NCBI GenBank assembly: GCA_017522015.1
Contig: JAFXAW010000012.1
Span: 1-64,000 of the forward strand
From: Oscillospiraceae bacterium
GTDB lineage: Bacteria > Bacillota > Clostridia > Oscillospirales > Oscillospiraceae
Reading direction: 5' to 3'
DNA: 64,000 nucleotides
Below the pieces are notes generated by a model that was not told the DNA's origin, did no database searches, and saw only the letters and a program-made list of their open reading frames with translations. This document shows positions 52,163 through 60,857 of this stretch, piece by piece. A program made the position numbers and the translations under genes. The number at the start of each line of letters is the position of its first letter. Position 1 is the first letter of the stretch.

Positions 52163-52861
52163 ATGAAGTCAAGCAACACACAAAGTGAAGGGAAAAAAGA
52201 AAAGAGGCTCCGCGCAAAGCTTCTGAGCCTCCGTTATCTGGTGCTGGACAGCGGCAGAGTGATTGCCGGTCCGTTTGTCCTGCTTTATTTCAGGCCGAAG
52301 TTTTACTATGAAAATGCGGCCGCCCGCAGGAAACTGCGTGGAAACGCGCTGGTCATTGCAAACCATCCCGGACAGTTTGACTGCGTGAAGCTCCTTGTCG
52401 CAGTCTGGTACAGGCGACTGCACATGATCGCAACAAAAGATATCTTCGAGCGGAGCAAATTCGCCAACTGGTTCTACACGCAGTGCCAGTGCATCAAGGT
52501 GGATAAGGACAACTTCAACTATGACACCTTCCTCACCGTACAGGAGCGGCTTGCCGGCGGCTGTGTCGTTGCGCTGTTCCCGGAAGGACAGGTGAGCGCT
52601 TCGGACGAGGGTGTTTCCGCATTCAAGTCCGGCGTAACGCTTATGGCGATGAAAAGCGGCGCACCCGTTCAGCCCATTTTCATTGCAGAGCGTAAAAACG
52701 TGTTCCAGCGGCTGCGCATCGCGGTTGGTGAACCGATTCACGTGGACGAGCTGAGCAAGGATAAGCCGGCCATGCTTGCGATTCAGGAAGCAACACAGAA
52801 AATCCGTGAAAAAGAACTGGAGCTTAAACAATTGATAGATACAGAAAGGCAGGAAAGATAA
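52163..52861 (+). CDS. PlsC-type acyltransferase 2
   Basis: 232 aa. IANHPGQFDCVK (HX4D), FPEGQVSASDEG and GAPVQPIFIAER are the acyltransferase motifs. It is a diverged paralogue of the preceding gene with a normal EG in block III. The polar N-terminal 20 residues precede a membrane-associated helix. Two sequential acyl transfers, or two sn positions, could be served by the pair. The next gene begins 1 base after its stop. Confidence 0.92.
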   Translation: MKSSNTQSEGKKEKRLRAKLLSLRYLVLDSGRVIAGPFVLLYFRPKFYYENAAARRKLRGNALVIANHPGQFDCVKLLVAVWYRRLHMIATKDIFERSKFANWFYTQCQCIKVDKDNFNYDTFLTVQERLAGGCVVALFPEGQVSASDEGVSAFKSGVTLMAMKSGAPVQPIFIAERKNVFQRLRIAVGEPIHVDELSKDKPAMLAIQEATQKIREKELELKQLIDTERQER

Positions 52862-52862
52862 C

Positions 52863-54353
52863 ATGTACGACAAGTTCAAAGATTACACCGAGCCGGAAAA
52901 TTTTGCAAAGATTGTTGATTACGGCACAGTCGGCGAGATGTGGGCGTATGTATCCAAGCAGTTCGCGCAGAACACCGCCATCGTATACGGCGAAAAAACC
53001 TACACTTTCGCCGAACTTGACAGTGACGTTGCGCATTACAGAGCCTTTCTGCTCTCGCAGGGCGTTAAGAAGGGCGACTGTGTCGGCATGCTGCTGCCGA
53101 ACAGCTACGCCTTTGCCAAGGTCTTTCTTGCGCTGACAACGCTGGGCGCCGTGGCCGCCGTTCTGCCGCCACAGCTTCCGGCAGAGGCTGTGTTTGGCTG
53201 CGCCATGAAGTTTGGCATGAAAGGGCTTGTATATGCGCCCGCCCTCGCGGAAAAAACCGCGGTACTGCAGAAGATGAATCCGTCCTGTCTGCTGCTGGAC
53301 AGCGACGCGGCCTTTGACGGCACCGCGCCGGCCGGCGAAGTGCTGCCCAAAGATCCCTGCGCGATCATGTTCACGGGCGGCACCTCCGGCAAGAGCAAGG
53401 GCGCGCTGCTCTCGCACAAGGCCGTGATGGCCGGCACGCGCAACGGCTGCTACGGCGTCAACCCCGCGTTTGAACAGCGCTACGTCCTCGTTCTGCCGCT
53501 GTCTCATGTGTTTGGCCTCATCCGCAACCTGATGACTTCTCTGTACTCCGGCAGCAGCATTCTCATCTGCCAGGATACGAAGGACATGTTCCGCGACATC
53601 GCCATGTTCAAGCCGACCATCATGGTCCTCGTTCCCGCGCTGGCCGAGATGGCGCTCACCCTCTCCAAGCAGTTCGGGCGGAACATGCTGGGTGACGATC
53701 TGAAATACATCATCTGCGGCGCCGCGCCGGTTCCGCAGTACCTCGTGCGGGAATACCACGCCATGGGCGTGCAGATGGCGCCCGGCTACGGCCTCACGGA
53801 GAGCGCCAACCTCGTCAGCGGCAACCCGGACGCGATGGGACATCCGGACTCCGTCGGCATCCCCTATGCCGGTCAGGAGATCAAGTTCGTCGACGGCGAA
53901 ATCTGGCTTAAGGGCATCAACATGATGGAAAGCTATGTCGGCGAGCCGGAGGAGAACGCCGAGGCGTATGAAGACGGCTGGTTCAAGACCGGTGACCTCG
54001 GTCGTCTGGACGAGGACGGCTTCCTGTACATCACGGGCCGCAAAAAGGCGATTCTGGTTCTCCCGTCCGGCGAGAATGTCTCCCCGGAGGAGGTTGAGGC
54101 CTGCTTCAACGCCATTGATCTGGTGCAGGACAGCCTCGTGTACTGCGACGAGAACGGCGCGCTGGTTCTGGAAGTTGTTCCGAGAAGAACAGAGATGGCC
54201 AAGGTCGAGGGTGACGCCGGAAAGCTTCTGCAGGAGCAGATCGCCCAGGCAAACAGCACGCTTCCGTCAATCAAGCGCGTCAGCCGCGTTGTGATTCGGG
54301 AGGAAGACTTTAAGCGCAGCCCGAGCATGAAGATTTTGAGGGATCAGAAATGA
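52863..54353 (+). CDS. Acyl-ACP/CoA synthetase (AMP-forming)
   Basis: 496 aa. P-loop FTGGTSGKSKGALLSH near residue 170, ICGAAPVP near 275, APGYGLTES near 300, ITGRKKAILVLPSGENVSPE near 390 and C-terminal lysine in KRSPSMKILR. A clean, complete adenylation enzyme, unlike the first gene of the operon. Its stop overlaps the start of the free acyl carrier protein, so it probably loads that carrier with a fatty acid, as in the Aas/acyl-ACP synthetase type. Confidence 0.94.
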   Translation: MYDKFKDYTEPENFAKIVDYGTVGEMWAYVSKQFAQNTAIVYGEKTYTFAELDSDVAHYRAFLLSQGVKKGDCVGMLLPNSYAFAKVFLALTTLGAVAAVLPPQLPAEAVFGCAMKFGMKGLVYAPALAEKTAVLQKMNPSCLLLDSDAAFDGTAPAGEVLPKDPCAIMFTGGTSGKSKGALLSHKAVMAGTRNGCYGVNPAFEQRYVLVLPLSHVFGLIRNLMTSLYSGSSILICQDTKDMFRDIAMFKPTIMVLVPALAEMALTLSKQFGRNMLGDDLKYIICGAAPVPQYLVREYHAMGVQMAPGYGLTESANLVSGNPDAMGHPDSVGIPYAGQEIKFVDGEIWLKGINMMESYVGEPEENAEAYEDGWFKTGDLGRLDEDGFLYITGRKKAILVLPSGENVSPEEVEACFNAIDLVQDSLVYCDENGALVLEVVPRRTEMAKVEGDAGKLLQEQIAQANSTLPSIKRVSRVVIREEDFKRSPSMKILRDQK

Positions 54354-54604
54354 GCAGAGAAGAAATTTTTGAAAAACTGAAGTATATTCTCAAATACACG
54401 CTTTCGAACGCGGACGAGATTTTGCCCATCGTCACGGAGGACTCGGATTTATACGTGGATCTCGGCCTGACTTCAGTCGGTATGCTGTATATCGTCATCT
54501 CCGTTGAGGAGATGTTCAAAATTTCCATGAGTAATGCCAAATTTGACGATTTCAAAACCGTCAAGGACGTCATTGACTATCTGGAGAAGAAGATCAATCT
54601 ATGA
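54350..54604 (+). CDS. Acyl carrier protein
   Basis: 84 aa, acidic four-helix carrier. Phosphopantetheine attachment Ser in DLGLTSVGML near residue 43. It overlaps both neighbours by 4 bases (synthetase upstream, LRAT-PPTase downstream), making synthetase, carrier and the enzyme that activates the carrier a coupled trio. Not the housekeeping AcpP, which would read DSLD at the Ser site. Confidence 0.93.
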   Translation: MSREEIFEKLKYILKYTLSNADEILPIVTEDSDLYVDLGLTSVGMLYIVISVEEMFKISMSNAKFDDFKTVKDVIDYLEKKINL

Positions 54605-55647
54605 AATGGCTTATGAAGGACCCGAAGCCGGGCGATATTCTTCGGGTTGAAAGCGGAATTTTCATGCACTTCGGCATCTATGTGTCCGACGAGGAGATCA
54701 TCCAGTTCGGCCTGCCCCCCACCTCACTTGAAGACCTGCAGGGGAAGGACATCCGCGTCTGCGTCTCCGACATTGATGCGTTCTGCCGCGGTGCGTTTGT
54801 GGAGGTTGCTTCCCTGAGCTTTCAGGAGAAAAAGAAGGCCCGCAAGCCGGCGGATGTCATCGCCTATGCGCGTTCAAAGATCGGCATGGGCGGATATGAC
54901 ATTCTGGAAAACAACTGCGAGCACTTTGTAAACGACTGTGTTTTCGGCAAAAAATTCAGCGAACAGGTCGACAAGGTCAAGCGCAACACCTTCCGGCGCA
55001 TCCCGTACATTGATCTGTACATTTCGGAAATTCCCGCTTCTCTCCCTCCCTGCCCGCTGTTCCCGCCCGAACGGCAGGCAGAGCTGGACGCCTGCGGCAA
55101 CGAAAACGTCCGCAGGCAGAGGCAATATGCCTGGCAGGTTCTGCGCTTCGCGCTGAAAAAAACCTGCAGCATCGACATTCGGGAAAGCGACATTCATAAA
55201 ACGGAGAGCGGCAAGTGGATCTGCTCCGACGCCTGCTTCTCCCTCTCCCACTCTCCCAATTTCGTTGCGGTCGCTGTGGCGAAAATGCCTGTCGGCGTTG
55301 ATATTGAGGAGCTGCCGGATGCGCGCATGGACGAGCGGCTCTGCGCACGCATCGCCACGGAGGCGGAGCTCGCCGCGCTTGGAACCTCTCCCTCGCAGGA
55401 GTGCGTTGCGCGCCTGTGGACGCTCAAAGAGAGCGTTTTTAAGCGCATCGGCACGGGACATTTTTCTCCCTGCAGCATCAACACACTGACGGAATCCGCC
55501 CGCTGCTTTCGGGACAATGCCTTTGATGGCCTGATGATTGCCGTTTCCGCCGAGTCGCTCGAGTGTATAAACGTCTATCACCTCAGTCCCGAAACGGAGG
55601 CGTGCGCGGACTTTACGCTCACGCCGGCTTCCGTTACGACGGCCTGA
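54601..55647 (+). CDS. LRAT-like acyltransferase/hydrolase domain fused to 4'-phosphopantetheinyl transferase
   Basis: 348 aa. Residues 1-125 match the LRAT/HRASLS (NlpC-P60-related) fold: His23 in MHFGIYV and Cys106 in NNCEHFVNDC, the catalytic His and Cys of enzymes that move acyl groups between lipids. Residues about 150-348 are an Sfp-type PPTase: FSLSHSPNFVAVAV (near 213), GVDIEEL (Mg ligands Asp234/Glu236) and LWTLKES (Lys276, Glu277). The PPTase would convert the ACP and fused carrier to holo form; the LRAT domain could take the acyl group from the carrier or phospholipid to a final acceptor. Last gene of the operon. Both halves keep key residues. Confidence 0.92.
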   Translation: MKWLMKDPKPGDILRVESGIFMHFGIYVSDEEIIQFGLPPTSLEDLQGKDIRVCVSDIDAFCRGAFVEVASLSFQEKKKARKPADVIAYARSKIGMGGYDILENNCEHFVNDCVFGKKFSEQVDKVKRNTFRRIPYIDLYISEIPASLPPCPLFPPERQAELDACGNENVRRQRQYAWQVLRFALKKTCSIDIRESDIHKTESGKWICSDACFSLSHSPNFVAVAVAKMPVGVDIEELPDARMDERLCARIATEAELAALGTSPSQECVARLWTLKESVFKRIGTGHFSPCSINTLTESARCFRDNAFDGLMIAVSAESLECINVYHLSPETEACADFTLTPASVTTA

Positions 55648-55667
55648 AAAATGCTGTGAATGCAAAA

Positions 55668-55702
55668 AAACTGTTGCAGGGAAACTCCTGCAACAGTTTT
55701 TT
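55668..55702. terminator. Bidirectional terminator ending the lipid operon
   Basis: AAACTGTTGCAGG / CCTGCAACAGTTT (13 bp perfect) with T runs on both strands; ends the 11-gene operon and the convergent P/Q-rich gene. Confidence 0.88.
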
Positions 55703-55722
55703 AGTTTATTTCTGCCGTATGT

Positions 55723-56232
55723 TTAATATGCGAACGCCGCGGCAATAATGATAACAATCCAATAGAAGATCATGAAGATGGACGCGATCAGTCCAACAAT
55801 CGACGTGATTCTGCCGACCCTCGCAAAAGCTGTCGTAAAGCCAAAGGTAACGGCTCTTTCCTTTGCGCTGCCGGACTTCTTCATACCGATGATCGCAAGG
55901 ACAAAGCCGGCCACGACGGTCCAGCACGTGCACAGGGAAAGGATGCCGAGAATCATTGCGGTGATGCCCAGCTTTCTGGAATCGTCCACCTGCGCCGTGT
56001 AAACAGGCTGCTGTACGTAAACGGGCTGCTGCGCATACTGCGGCTGCACGGGCGGCTGCACGTAGACCGGCTGCTGCTGATACTGCGGCTGCGCGGGCTG
56101 CTGGGTGTACTGCTGCTGTGTATAGACGGGCTGCTGATACTGCTGCTGGTAGACAGGCTGCTCATAAACAGGCGGCTGCACGGGCTGCTGTGCAGACTCG
56201 ATCGTTTCGTTCAGATTGTTCTGCTCGTTCAT
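55723..56232 (-). CDS. DUF4190-like membrane protein with P/Q/Y-rich N-terminus
   Basis: 169 aa. Residues about 15-80 are low-complexity Gln/Pro/Tyr/Val repeats (QPVYxQ units); then DDSRKLGITAMILGILSLCT and further hydrophobic segments make about two to three membrane helices, as in DUF4190-type proteins. Probably a membrane protein with a flexible cytoplasmic tail; function unknown. Own promoter at 56265-56293 and GGAGA ribosome site. Confidence 0.85.
   Translation of the reverse strand: MNEQNNLNETIESAQQPVQPPVYEQPVYQQQYQQPVYTQQQYTQQPAQPQYQQQPVYVQPPVQPQYAQQPVYVQQPVYTAQVDDSRKLGITAMILGILSLCTCWTVVAGFVLAIIGMKKSGSAKERAVTFGFTTAFARVGRITSIVGLIASIFMIFYWIVIIIAAAFAY
56000..56200. repeat. CTG/GGC-rich coding repeat
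   Basis: Degenerate tandem units of about 12-18 bp (GGCTGCTG..., CTGCTGCTG...) that encode the Gln/Pro/Tyr repeats of the gene at 55723. They are prone to length variation by slippage and are not a CRISPR array. Confidence 0.75.
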
Positions 56233-56264
56233 GGTATAATCTCCTTCACATAGAGTGTGGCTTC

Positions 56265-56293
56265 AGTATAACAGGCCACAAATCACAAGTCAA
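56265..56293 (-). promoter_or_regulatory. Promoter of the DUF4190-like gene
   Basis: Minus-strand TTGACT (56288-56293), 17-bp spacer, TATACT (56265-56270). Confidence 0.72.
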
Positions 56294-56358
56294 GTTTGGA
56301 AGAGGCCGCTGCACAGCGGGAATCAAAGGCTTCGTACATAAGAAAGGAACGGCTGCTT

Positions 56359-57417
56359 ATGCCGAAAAGGTTCAAAAAACTGGTCATTATGATTGCCGCC
56401 GCGGTGCTGCTTTTCGCGTTTGTGATTCCGGAGGCTGCGGCCATTGTTGTCTACAATTCCATATTCGGCGACCGCTACGAGCCATATGCCCCGCTGATGT
56501 TCCGCATGGAGGATTTCCCCGGTCTGGAGCGCACGCGCTACAGCTTCCCCTCGGACAGAGGGCAGACGCTGGTCGGCTATCTTTTCCGCCGCGGCGCGGA
56601 GAAGCCCAAGGGCATCGTCGTGATCTGCCACGGTCTTGGCGGCGGCGGACAGATTGACTATCTGGACTGCGCAAACTGCTTTGCCGAGAACGGATACTGG
56701 GTCTTCGCCTATGACGGAACGGGCAACGGCGAGAGCGAGGGCGAGGACGTGCGCGGTCTGCCGCAGGCTGTGATTGACCTTGACTACGCAATCGCCTTCG
56801 TGAAGGAGACCTTTGCCGGTCTGCCTGTCATGCTGTTCGGGCACAGCTGGGGCGGTTACGCGGCGGCAAGCGTGCTGCAATATCACCCGGACGTGAAAGC
56901 GGTTGCCTCGGTCGCGGGCATGAACTGCTCAGCCGATCTGATGCGTGTCTACGGGAAAGAGGCCGCCGGCTTCTTTGCGGACATCTCCATGCCCTATGTA
57001 GATTTGTATGAACGCCTGAAATTCGGGAAATACGCTTCCGCTGCCGCTCTGGACGGCTTTGAAGCCTCCGACGCAGCTGTGCTCATCGTGCACAGCGAGG
57101 ATGACACCCGGGTGCCGATCTCCATCGGCTATGAGCTCTACTATGAACAGTATGCCGACTCCGAGCGCTTCCGTTTCATCCGCTATACGGACCGCGGGCA
57201 CGGCTATGTGTATGATTCGCAGCACGCGGTGGATTATCTCGACGATTTCTATGCGGGGCTGGAGGCCTGCGAGGAAAACGAAAAGAACGCATATGTCGCC
57301 CAAAACCTGGATCGGACGCTTTGGACAAACCGTCTGGACACCGCGCTGTTTTCCGAAATCATAAGCCTTTATGACAGCGCGCTGGAGTCCGTCCCAAATC
57401 AGGACAAATCCGCATAA
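56359..57417 (+). CDS. Membrane-anchored alpha/beta hydrolase (serine aminopeptidase-like)
   Basis: 352 aa. The N-terminal hydrophobic helix LVIMIAAAVLLFAFVIPEAA anchors it. Nucleophile elbow FGHSWGGYAA (Ser near residue 176), VICHGLGGGG oxyanion strand, IVHSEDDTRVP acid and DRGHGYVYD His. Resembles monoglyceride-lipase/serine-aminopeptidase S33-type hydrolases; substrate unknown. Start at 56359 with AAAGGA upstream; earlier codons are not hydrophobic. It lies next to the lipid operon but beyond its terminator. Confidence 0.9.
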   Translation: MPKRFKKLVIMIAAAVLLFAFVIPEAAAIVVYNSIFGDRYEPYAPLMFRMEDFPGLERTRYSFPSDRGQTLVGYLFRRGAEKPKGIVVICHGLGGGGQIDYLDCANCFAENGYWVFAYDGTGNGESEGEDVRGLPQAVIDLDYAIAFVKETFAGLPVMLFGHSWGGYAAASVLQYHPDVKAVASVAGMNCSADLMRVYGKEAAGFFADISMPYVDLYERLKFGKYASAAALDGFEASDAAVLIVHSEDDTRVPISIGYELYYEQYADSERFRFIRYTDRGHGYVYDSQHAVDYLDDFYAGLEACEENEKNAYVAQNLDRTLWTNRLDTALFSEIISLYDSALESVPNQDKSA

Positions 57418-57420
57418 ATC

Positions 57421-57471
57421 ACACCCCCACCGGAGGTCGGTCAGAAGACCGTTTTCCCGGGGGTGTTTTTT
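57421..57471 (+). terminator. Terminator after the anchored hydrolase
   Basis: ACACCCCC / GGGGGTGT outer stem with an inner GGTC...GACC pairing and a run of six T. Confidence 0.82.
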
Positions 57472-57491
57472 CATAGCAGAGCAGTTTTTAT

Positions 57492-57528
57492 ATCATGGCC
57501 GCGGGGCTGTACATCCCGCGGCCATGAT
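57492..57528. promoter_or_regulatory. Large palindrome overlapping the esterase promoter
   Basis: A perfect 14-bp inverted repeat (arms 57492-57505 and 57515-57528, ATCATGGCCGCGGG and its complement) with a 9-bp centre containing TGTACA (57508-57513), followed 2 bp later by TATAAT (57531-57536). The centre falls at the -35 spacing, so a protein bound here would control the promoter directly. There is no T run, so it is not a terminator. Confidence 0.6.
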
Positions 57529-57575
57529 GCTATAATAGAATAAATTGCCATAATAAGAGAAAAGGAGCGTTAAGA

Positions 57576-58964
57576 ATGAAGCGTTTTGAATTTGGAACCC
57601 CTGCCCCGATCGCGCATGCCGACTTCATGGCCAAGAACAAGGTTCCCCCGGTCGAGGGTCTCAAGGTCTGCCATGACAGGATCGTCCCCGACATGATGAA
57701 CGTCTGGTACGAATACGTTCCCGCATCCTATGACGGAAAAACGCCTCTGCCGCTGATCGTGCAGCTTCACGGCGGCGGTATGGACGGCAGAAGATGGGCC
57801 GATATGACGCTTTGGCACGTTCTGGCTGAACGCAAGGGACTGATCGTGATTTATCCCAACTCCCCCGACTACGGCACCTGGCGCTGCGACGACCGCGATG
57901 TGGAATTTCTCTATCAGCTCATTGCACTCGTCTGCGAAAAATACAGCATCGACAAAACGCGGATCTACATGCAGGGCATGTCCAACGGCGACATGATGAC
58001 GCTTGCCTTCACCATGCAGCACCCGGAGGTTCTGGCTGCTGCCGGATATTCCACCGGCCCTTCCGCACATATGTATGTGGGTGACGAGCGCCCGGCCGGC
58101 GCCCTGCCCGCCATCCAGATGCGCGGCGAGCTTGACCTTCTCTCTCAGCAGACGGAGGCCGAGCCACTCGATAAATATGAGATCCGCTACAACATCAACG
58201 ACTTCAACCGTGAGCTCTGGCAGGATGTGAACGGGCTGGACAAGCTCCCGCTTTTGACGCTGCGCGGGAAGGACAACTTTATGCGTTTCAAGGGTGAGAC
58301 GGCTGATCTCATCAACTGGGAAATCGTGGGCTGCGGCCACAGGGAACCTGCCGACATGGCGCAGGTTTACTGGGACACGCTGTATTCCGGTTACAGCCGC
58401 GTAGATGGGCAGCTTGTGCGCGGCAGCTTTGAAGATGCCCTCACGCCTGACGATGATCTCGTTGCAATCGCGCTCGGCAGCCGAAAGGCTTATGTCGGCA
58501 ACAAAGTCGTGCAGATGACGGAACTCGACTCCGGCGTCGTGCGCCTCCTGGATCCGGGCTTGAGCATTTACAAAAAAGTCGTTGATCCTTCGGAGATGCT
58601 GGAGTCGCCCGCAGTTTTTGCGCCGGTGGAGTTCTTCGCCGCAGCTTTCGGGGCCAAGGTCAGCTATCTGAATTCGGGCGACCGTGCGCTGGTTGAGTTC
58701 CCCGACGGGAATATCGCCATCTTCTGTTCCGACTCCCTTCTGGTTGAATACAACGGACGCTTCCGCTCCATGCGCAAGCCGAGCGTTCTTCTGGGGGGCA
58801 ACTTCTATATCCCCGTGGGCGAATTCTGCGCGGACTTTATGAACATGTTTGTGTCCGAGGCGGCGGATGTCATGCTGATCTCCGGCCACGCCGCCATCTT
58901 GGGCCGTTACACCGCCAGAGTGCTGCGCAAAGTGCTTGGCGGCTACGTCCGCGCCATTGAATAA
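57576..58964 (+). CDS. PHB-depolymerase-type esterase with copper-amine-oxidase-N-like C-terminal domain
   Basis: 462 aa. N-terminal two-thirds: PLPLIVQLHGGGMDG, nucleophile MQGMSNGDMM (Ser near residue 148), and CGHREP (near 270) as His region, as in feruloyl esterase/polyhydroxybutyrate depolymerase relatives. Residues about 325-450 show two stalk-type blocks (SPAVFAPVEFFAAAFGAKVS, NFYIPVGEFCADFM) like the Cu_amine_oxidN1 domain usually seen on exported proteins, but no signal peptide is present. AAAGGAG precedes ATG. Function unknown. Confidence 0.88.
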   Translation: MKRFEFGTPAPIAHADFMAKNKVPPVEGLKVCHDRIVPDMMNVWYEYVPASYDGKTPLPLIVQLHGGGMDGRRWADMTLWHVLAERKGLIVIYPNSPDYGTWRCDDRDVEFLYQLIALVCEKYSIDKTRIYMQGMSNGDMMTLAFTMQHPEVLAAAGYSTGPSAHMYVGDERPAGALPAIQMRGELDLLSQQTEAEPLDKYEIRYNINDFNRELWQDVNGLDKLPLLTLRGKDNFMRFKGETADLINWEIVGCGHREPADMAQVYWDTLYSGYSRVDGQLVRGSFEDALTPDDDLVAIALGSRKAYVGNKVVQMTELDSGVVRLLDPGLSIYKKVVDPSEMLESPAVFAPVEFFAAAFGAKVSYLNSGDRALVEFPDGNIAIFCSDSLLVEYNGRFRSMRKPSVLLGGNFYIPVGEFCADFMNMFVSEAADVMLISGHAAILGRYTARVLRKVLGGYVRAIE

Positions 58965-59009
58965 CGCCGCGAAGCCAAACTTCATCCAACCACTTCCTTG
59001 GAGGAAACT

Positions 59010-60857
59010 ATGTCCAAAAAACGAAACCGTTCCATACCGCCCGATTCCGGGAACTATCGGTCCAACAGCCGCCTGATCTGGCACTTTCTCAAAGGCTGCA
59101 AACGGTATTTCCTATGGGGCATACTGACGCTTGCGCTCGTGTCTGTGCTGGAGATGCTCAACCCGCAGATCATCAGCTTTGCGATTGACTCGGTGATCGA
59201 CTCTCTGGAGCCGACGGATTTTCCGCAATTTCTGCTGGATTTCATTTCGCAGATCGGCGGCCGGGACTATTTCCGCGCGCATATGTGGATCATCGCGCTT
59301 GCGATCATTCTCATCGCATTTCTGGCCGTGATGTTCCGGTATTTCTACCGTGTTTTCAACGCCAGGGGCGGTGAGCGCTTCGTCGAGCAAATCCGCAACG
59401 CGCTCTACGGCCACATTGAAAGCCTGCCCTACGCCGTGCTCAACGAAAACATGACCGGTGATCTGATCCAGCGCTGCACCTCGGACGTCAACACCGTCAA
59501 GCGTTTCATATCCGAGCAGCTCACGTCGATCGCCCGGATCGTCATCCTGCTGGCGCTGGCGTTTTTCTTCATGTTCCGGATGAACTGGAAGCTGAGCCTG
59601 ATCGCTGCCGTTTTCATCCCGATCATTGTCCTGTATTCCCTGTTCTTCCGGATCCGGATTGAGCGCAATTTCCGCCGCTGCGACGAGGAGGAGGGCGTGC
59701 TCTCCACCGTCGTGCAGGAAAACCTCACCGGCGTGCGCGTGGTGCGGGCCTTTGGTCGGGAAAAGTACGAGCTGGATAAGTTCCGCGCCAAAAATGACCA
59801 TTTCCGTGACAGCTGGGTCAAATTGGCCGATCTGATGAGCTTTTTCTGGAACTTTGGCGACCTCTTCTCCGCGCTGCAGGTGATGGCAGTCGTGCTGTGC
59901 GGAACGGTGTTCTGCGTCCGGGGCGAGCTGACGCCGGGCAATCTGATCGCCTTTATCTCCTACAATTCCATGCTGATCTGGCCGGTGCGCCAGCTTGGCC
60001 GGACAATCAGCGACATGAGCAAGGCCAGTGTCTCCATCAGCCGCATCCGCTACATCCTGCTCATGGAGCCGGAAAAAGACCCCGAAAATCCAGAAACACC
60101 CGATATGCGCGCGGACATCGTCTTCGAGCATGTGGGCTTTTCCTATGCCGACGGCGTCAAGACGCTCGACGACGTCTCCTTTTCCATCGGCAGCGGCCAG
60201 ACTGTCGGCATTCTCGGCAGCACGGGCAGCGGCAAATCGACGCTCATGTACCTGCTCACGCGCCTGTATGACCCCAGCGAAGGCCGCATCACGGTCGGCG
60301 GTGTGCCGCTGGAGAACATCCCGCGGCAGTATGTGCGGCGCAACATCGGCATCGTGCTGCAGGAGCCCTATCTGTTCTCCCGAAAACTCGGGGAGAACAT
60401 CCGCATCACCTGTGCGGATATGGACGAGGAGACCTTTGCCGACGCGGTCTCGACCGCGAGCCTGGATGAGACGGTGCAAAAGCTCGCGAACGGGCTGGAT
60501 ACCGTTGTCGGCGAGCGCGGCGTAACCCTCTCCGGCGGTCAGAAACAGCGTACCGCCATTGCCCGTATGCTCACCCAGAAGACCCCCATCATGGTCTTTG
60601 ACGACTCCCTCTCCGCGGTGGACACCGAGACGGATGCAAAGATCCGCGACGCGCTGCGCCGGAAATGCGCGGGCAGCACGGTCGTGCTGATTTCCCACCG
60701 CGTCACGACGCTGATGGACGCCGATCTGATCCTGGTGCTGGACAAAGGCCGGATTGTGGAGTCCGGCACGCACAGCGAACTGATATGCCTTGGCGGTGTC
60801 TACCGCCGGATTCATGACATTCAGAATCAGAACATGGAGGAGGTGACGGGCGCATGA
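59010..60857 (+). CDS. ABC exporter half-transporter A (degenerate catalytic site)
   Basis: 615 aa: a six-helix membrane domain (about 30-320), then an ATPase domain with Walker A GSTGSGKSTLMYL, signature VTLSGGQKQRTAIARML and Walker B IMVFDDSLSAVDT. The residue after the Walker B Asp is Asp, not the catalytic Glu. It pairs with the next gene, which overlaps by 4 bases; drugs, lipids or peptides are the usual cargo. GGAGG lies 5 bases before ATG 59010; a TTG four codons upstream is less likely. Confidence 0.95.
   Translation: MSKKRNRSIPPDSGNYRSNSRLIWHFLKGCKRYFLWGILTLALVSVLEMLNPQIISFAIDSVIDSLEPTDFPQFLLDFISQIGGRDYFRAHMWIIALAIILIAFLAVMFRYFYRVFNARGGERFVEQIRNALYGHIESLPYAVLNENMTGDLIQRCTSDVNTVKRFISEQLTSIARIVILLALAFFFMFRMNWKLSLIAAVFIPIIVLYSLFFRIRIERNFRRCDEEEGVLSTVVQENLTGVRVVRAFGREKYELDKFRAKNDHFRDSWVKLADLMSFFWNFGDLFSALQVMAVVLCGTVFCVRGELTPGNLIAFISYNSMLIWPVRQLGRTISDMSKASVSISRIRYILLMEPEKDPENPETPDMRADIVFEHVGFSYADGVKTLDDVSFSIGSGQTVGILGSTGSGKSTLMYLLTRLYDPSEGRITVGGVPLENIPRQYVRRNIGIVLQEPYLFSRKLGENIRITCADMDEETFADAVSTASLDETVQKLANGLDTVVGERGVTLSGGQKQRTAIARMLTQKTPIMVFDDSLSAVDTETDAKIRDALRRKCAGSTVVLISHRVTTLMDADLILVLDKGRIVESGTHSELICLGGVYRRIHDIQNQNMEEVTGA

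Noticed and set aside
56000..56200. Possible CRISPR-like repeat array
   Set aside because: Repeats are in frame, degenerate and encode a Gln/Pro/Tyr-rich tail; there are no spacers and no cas genes.
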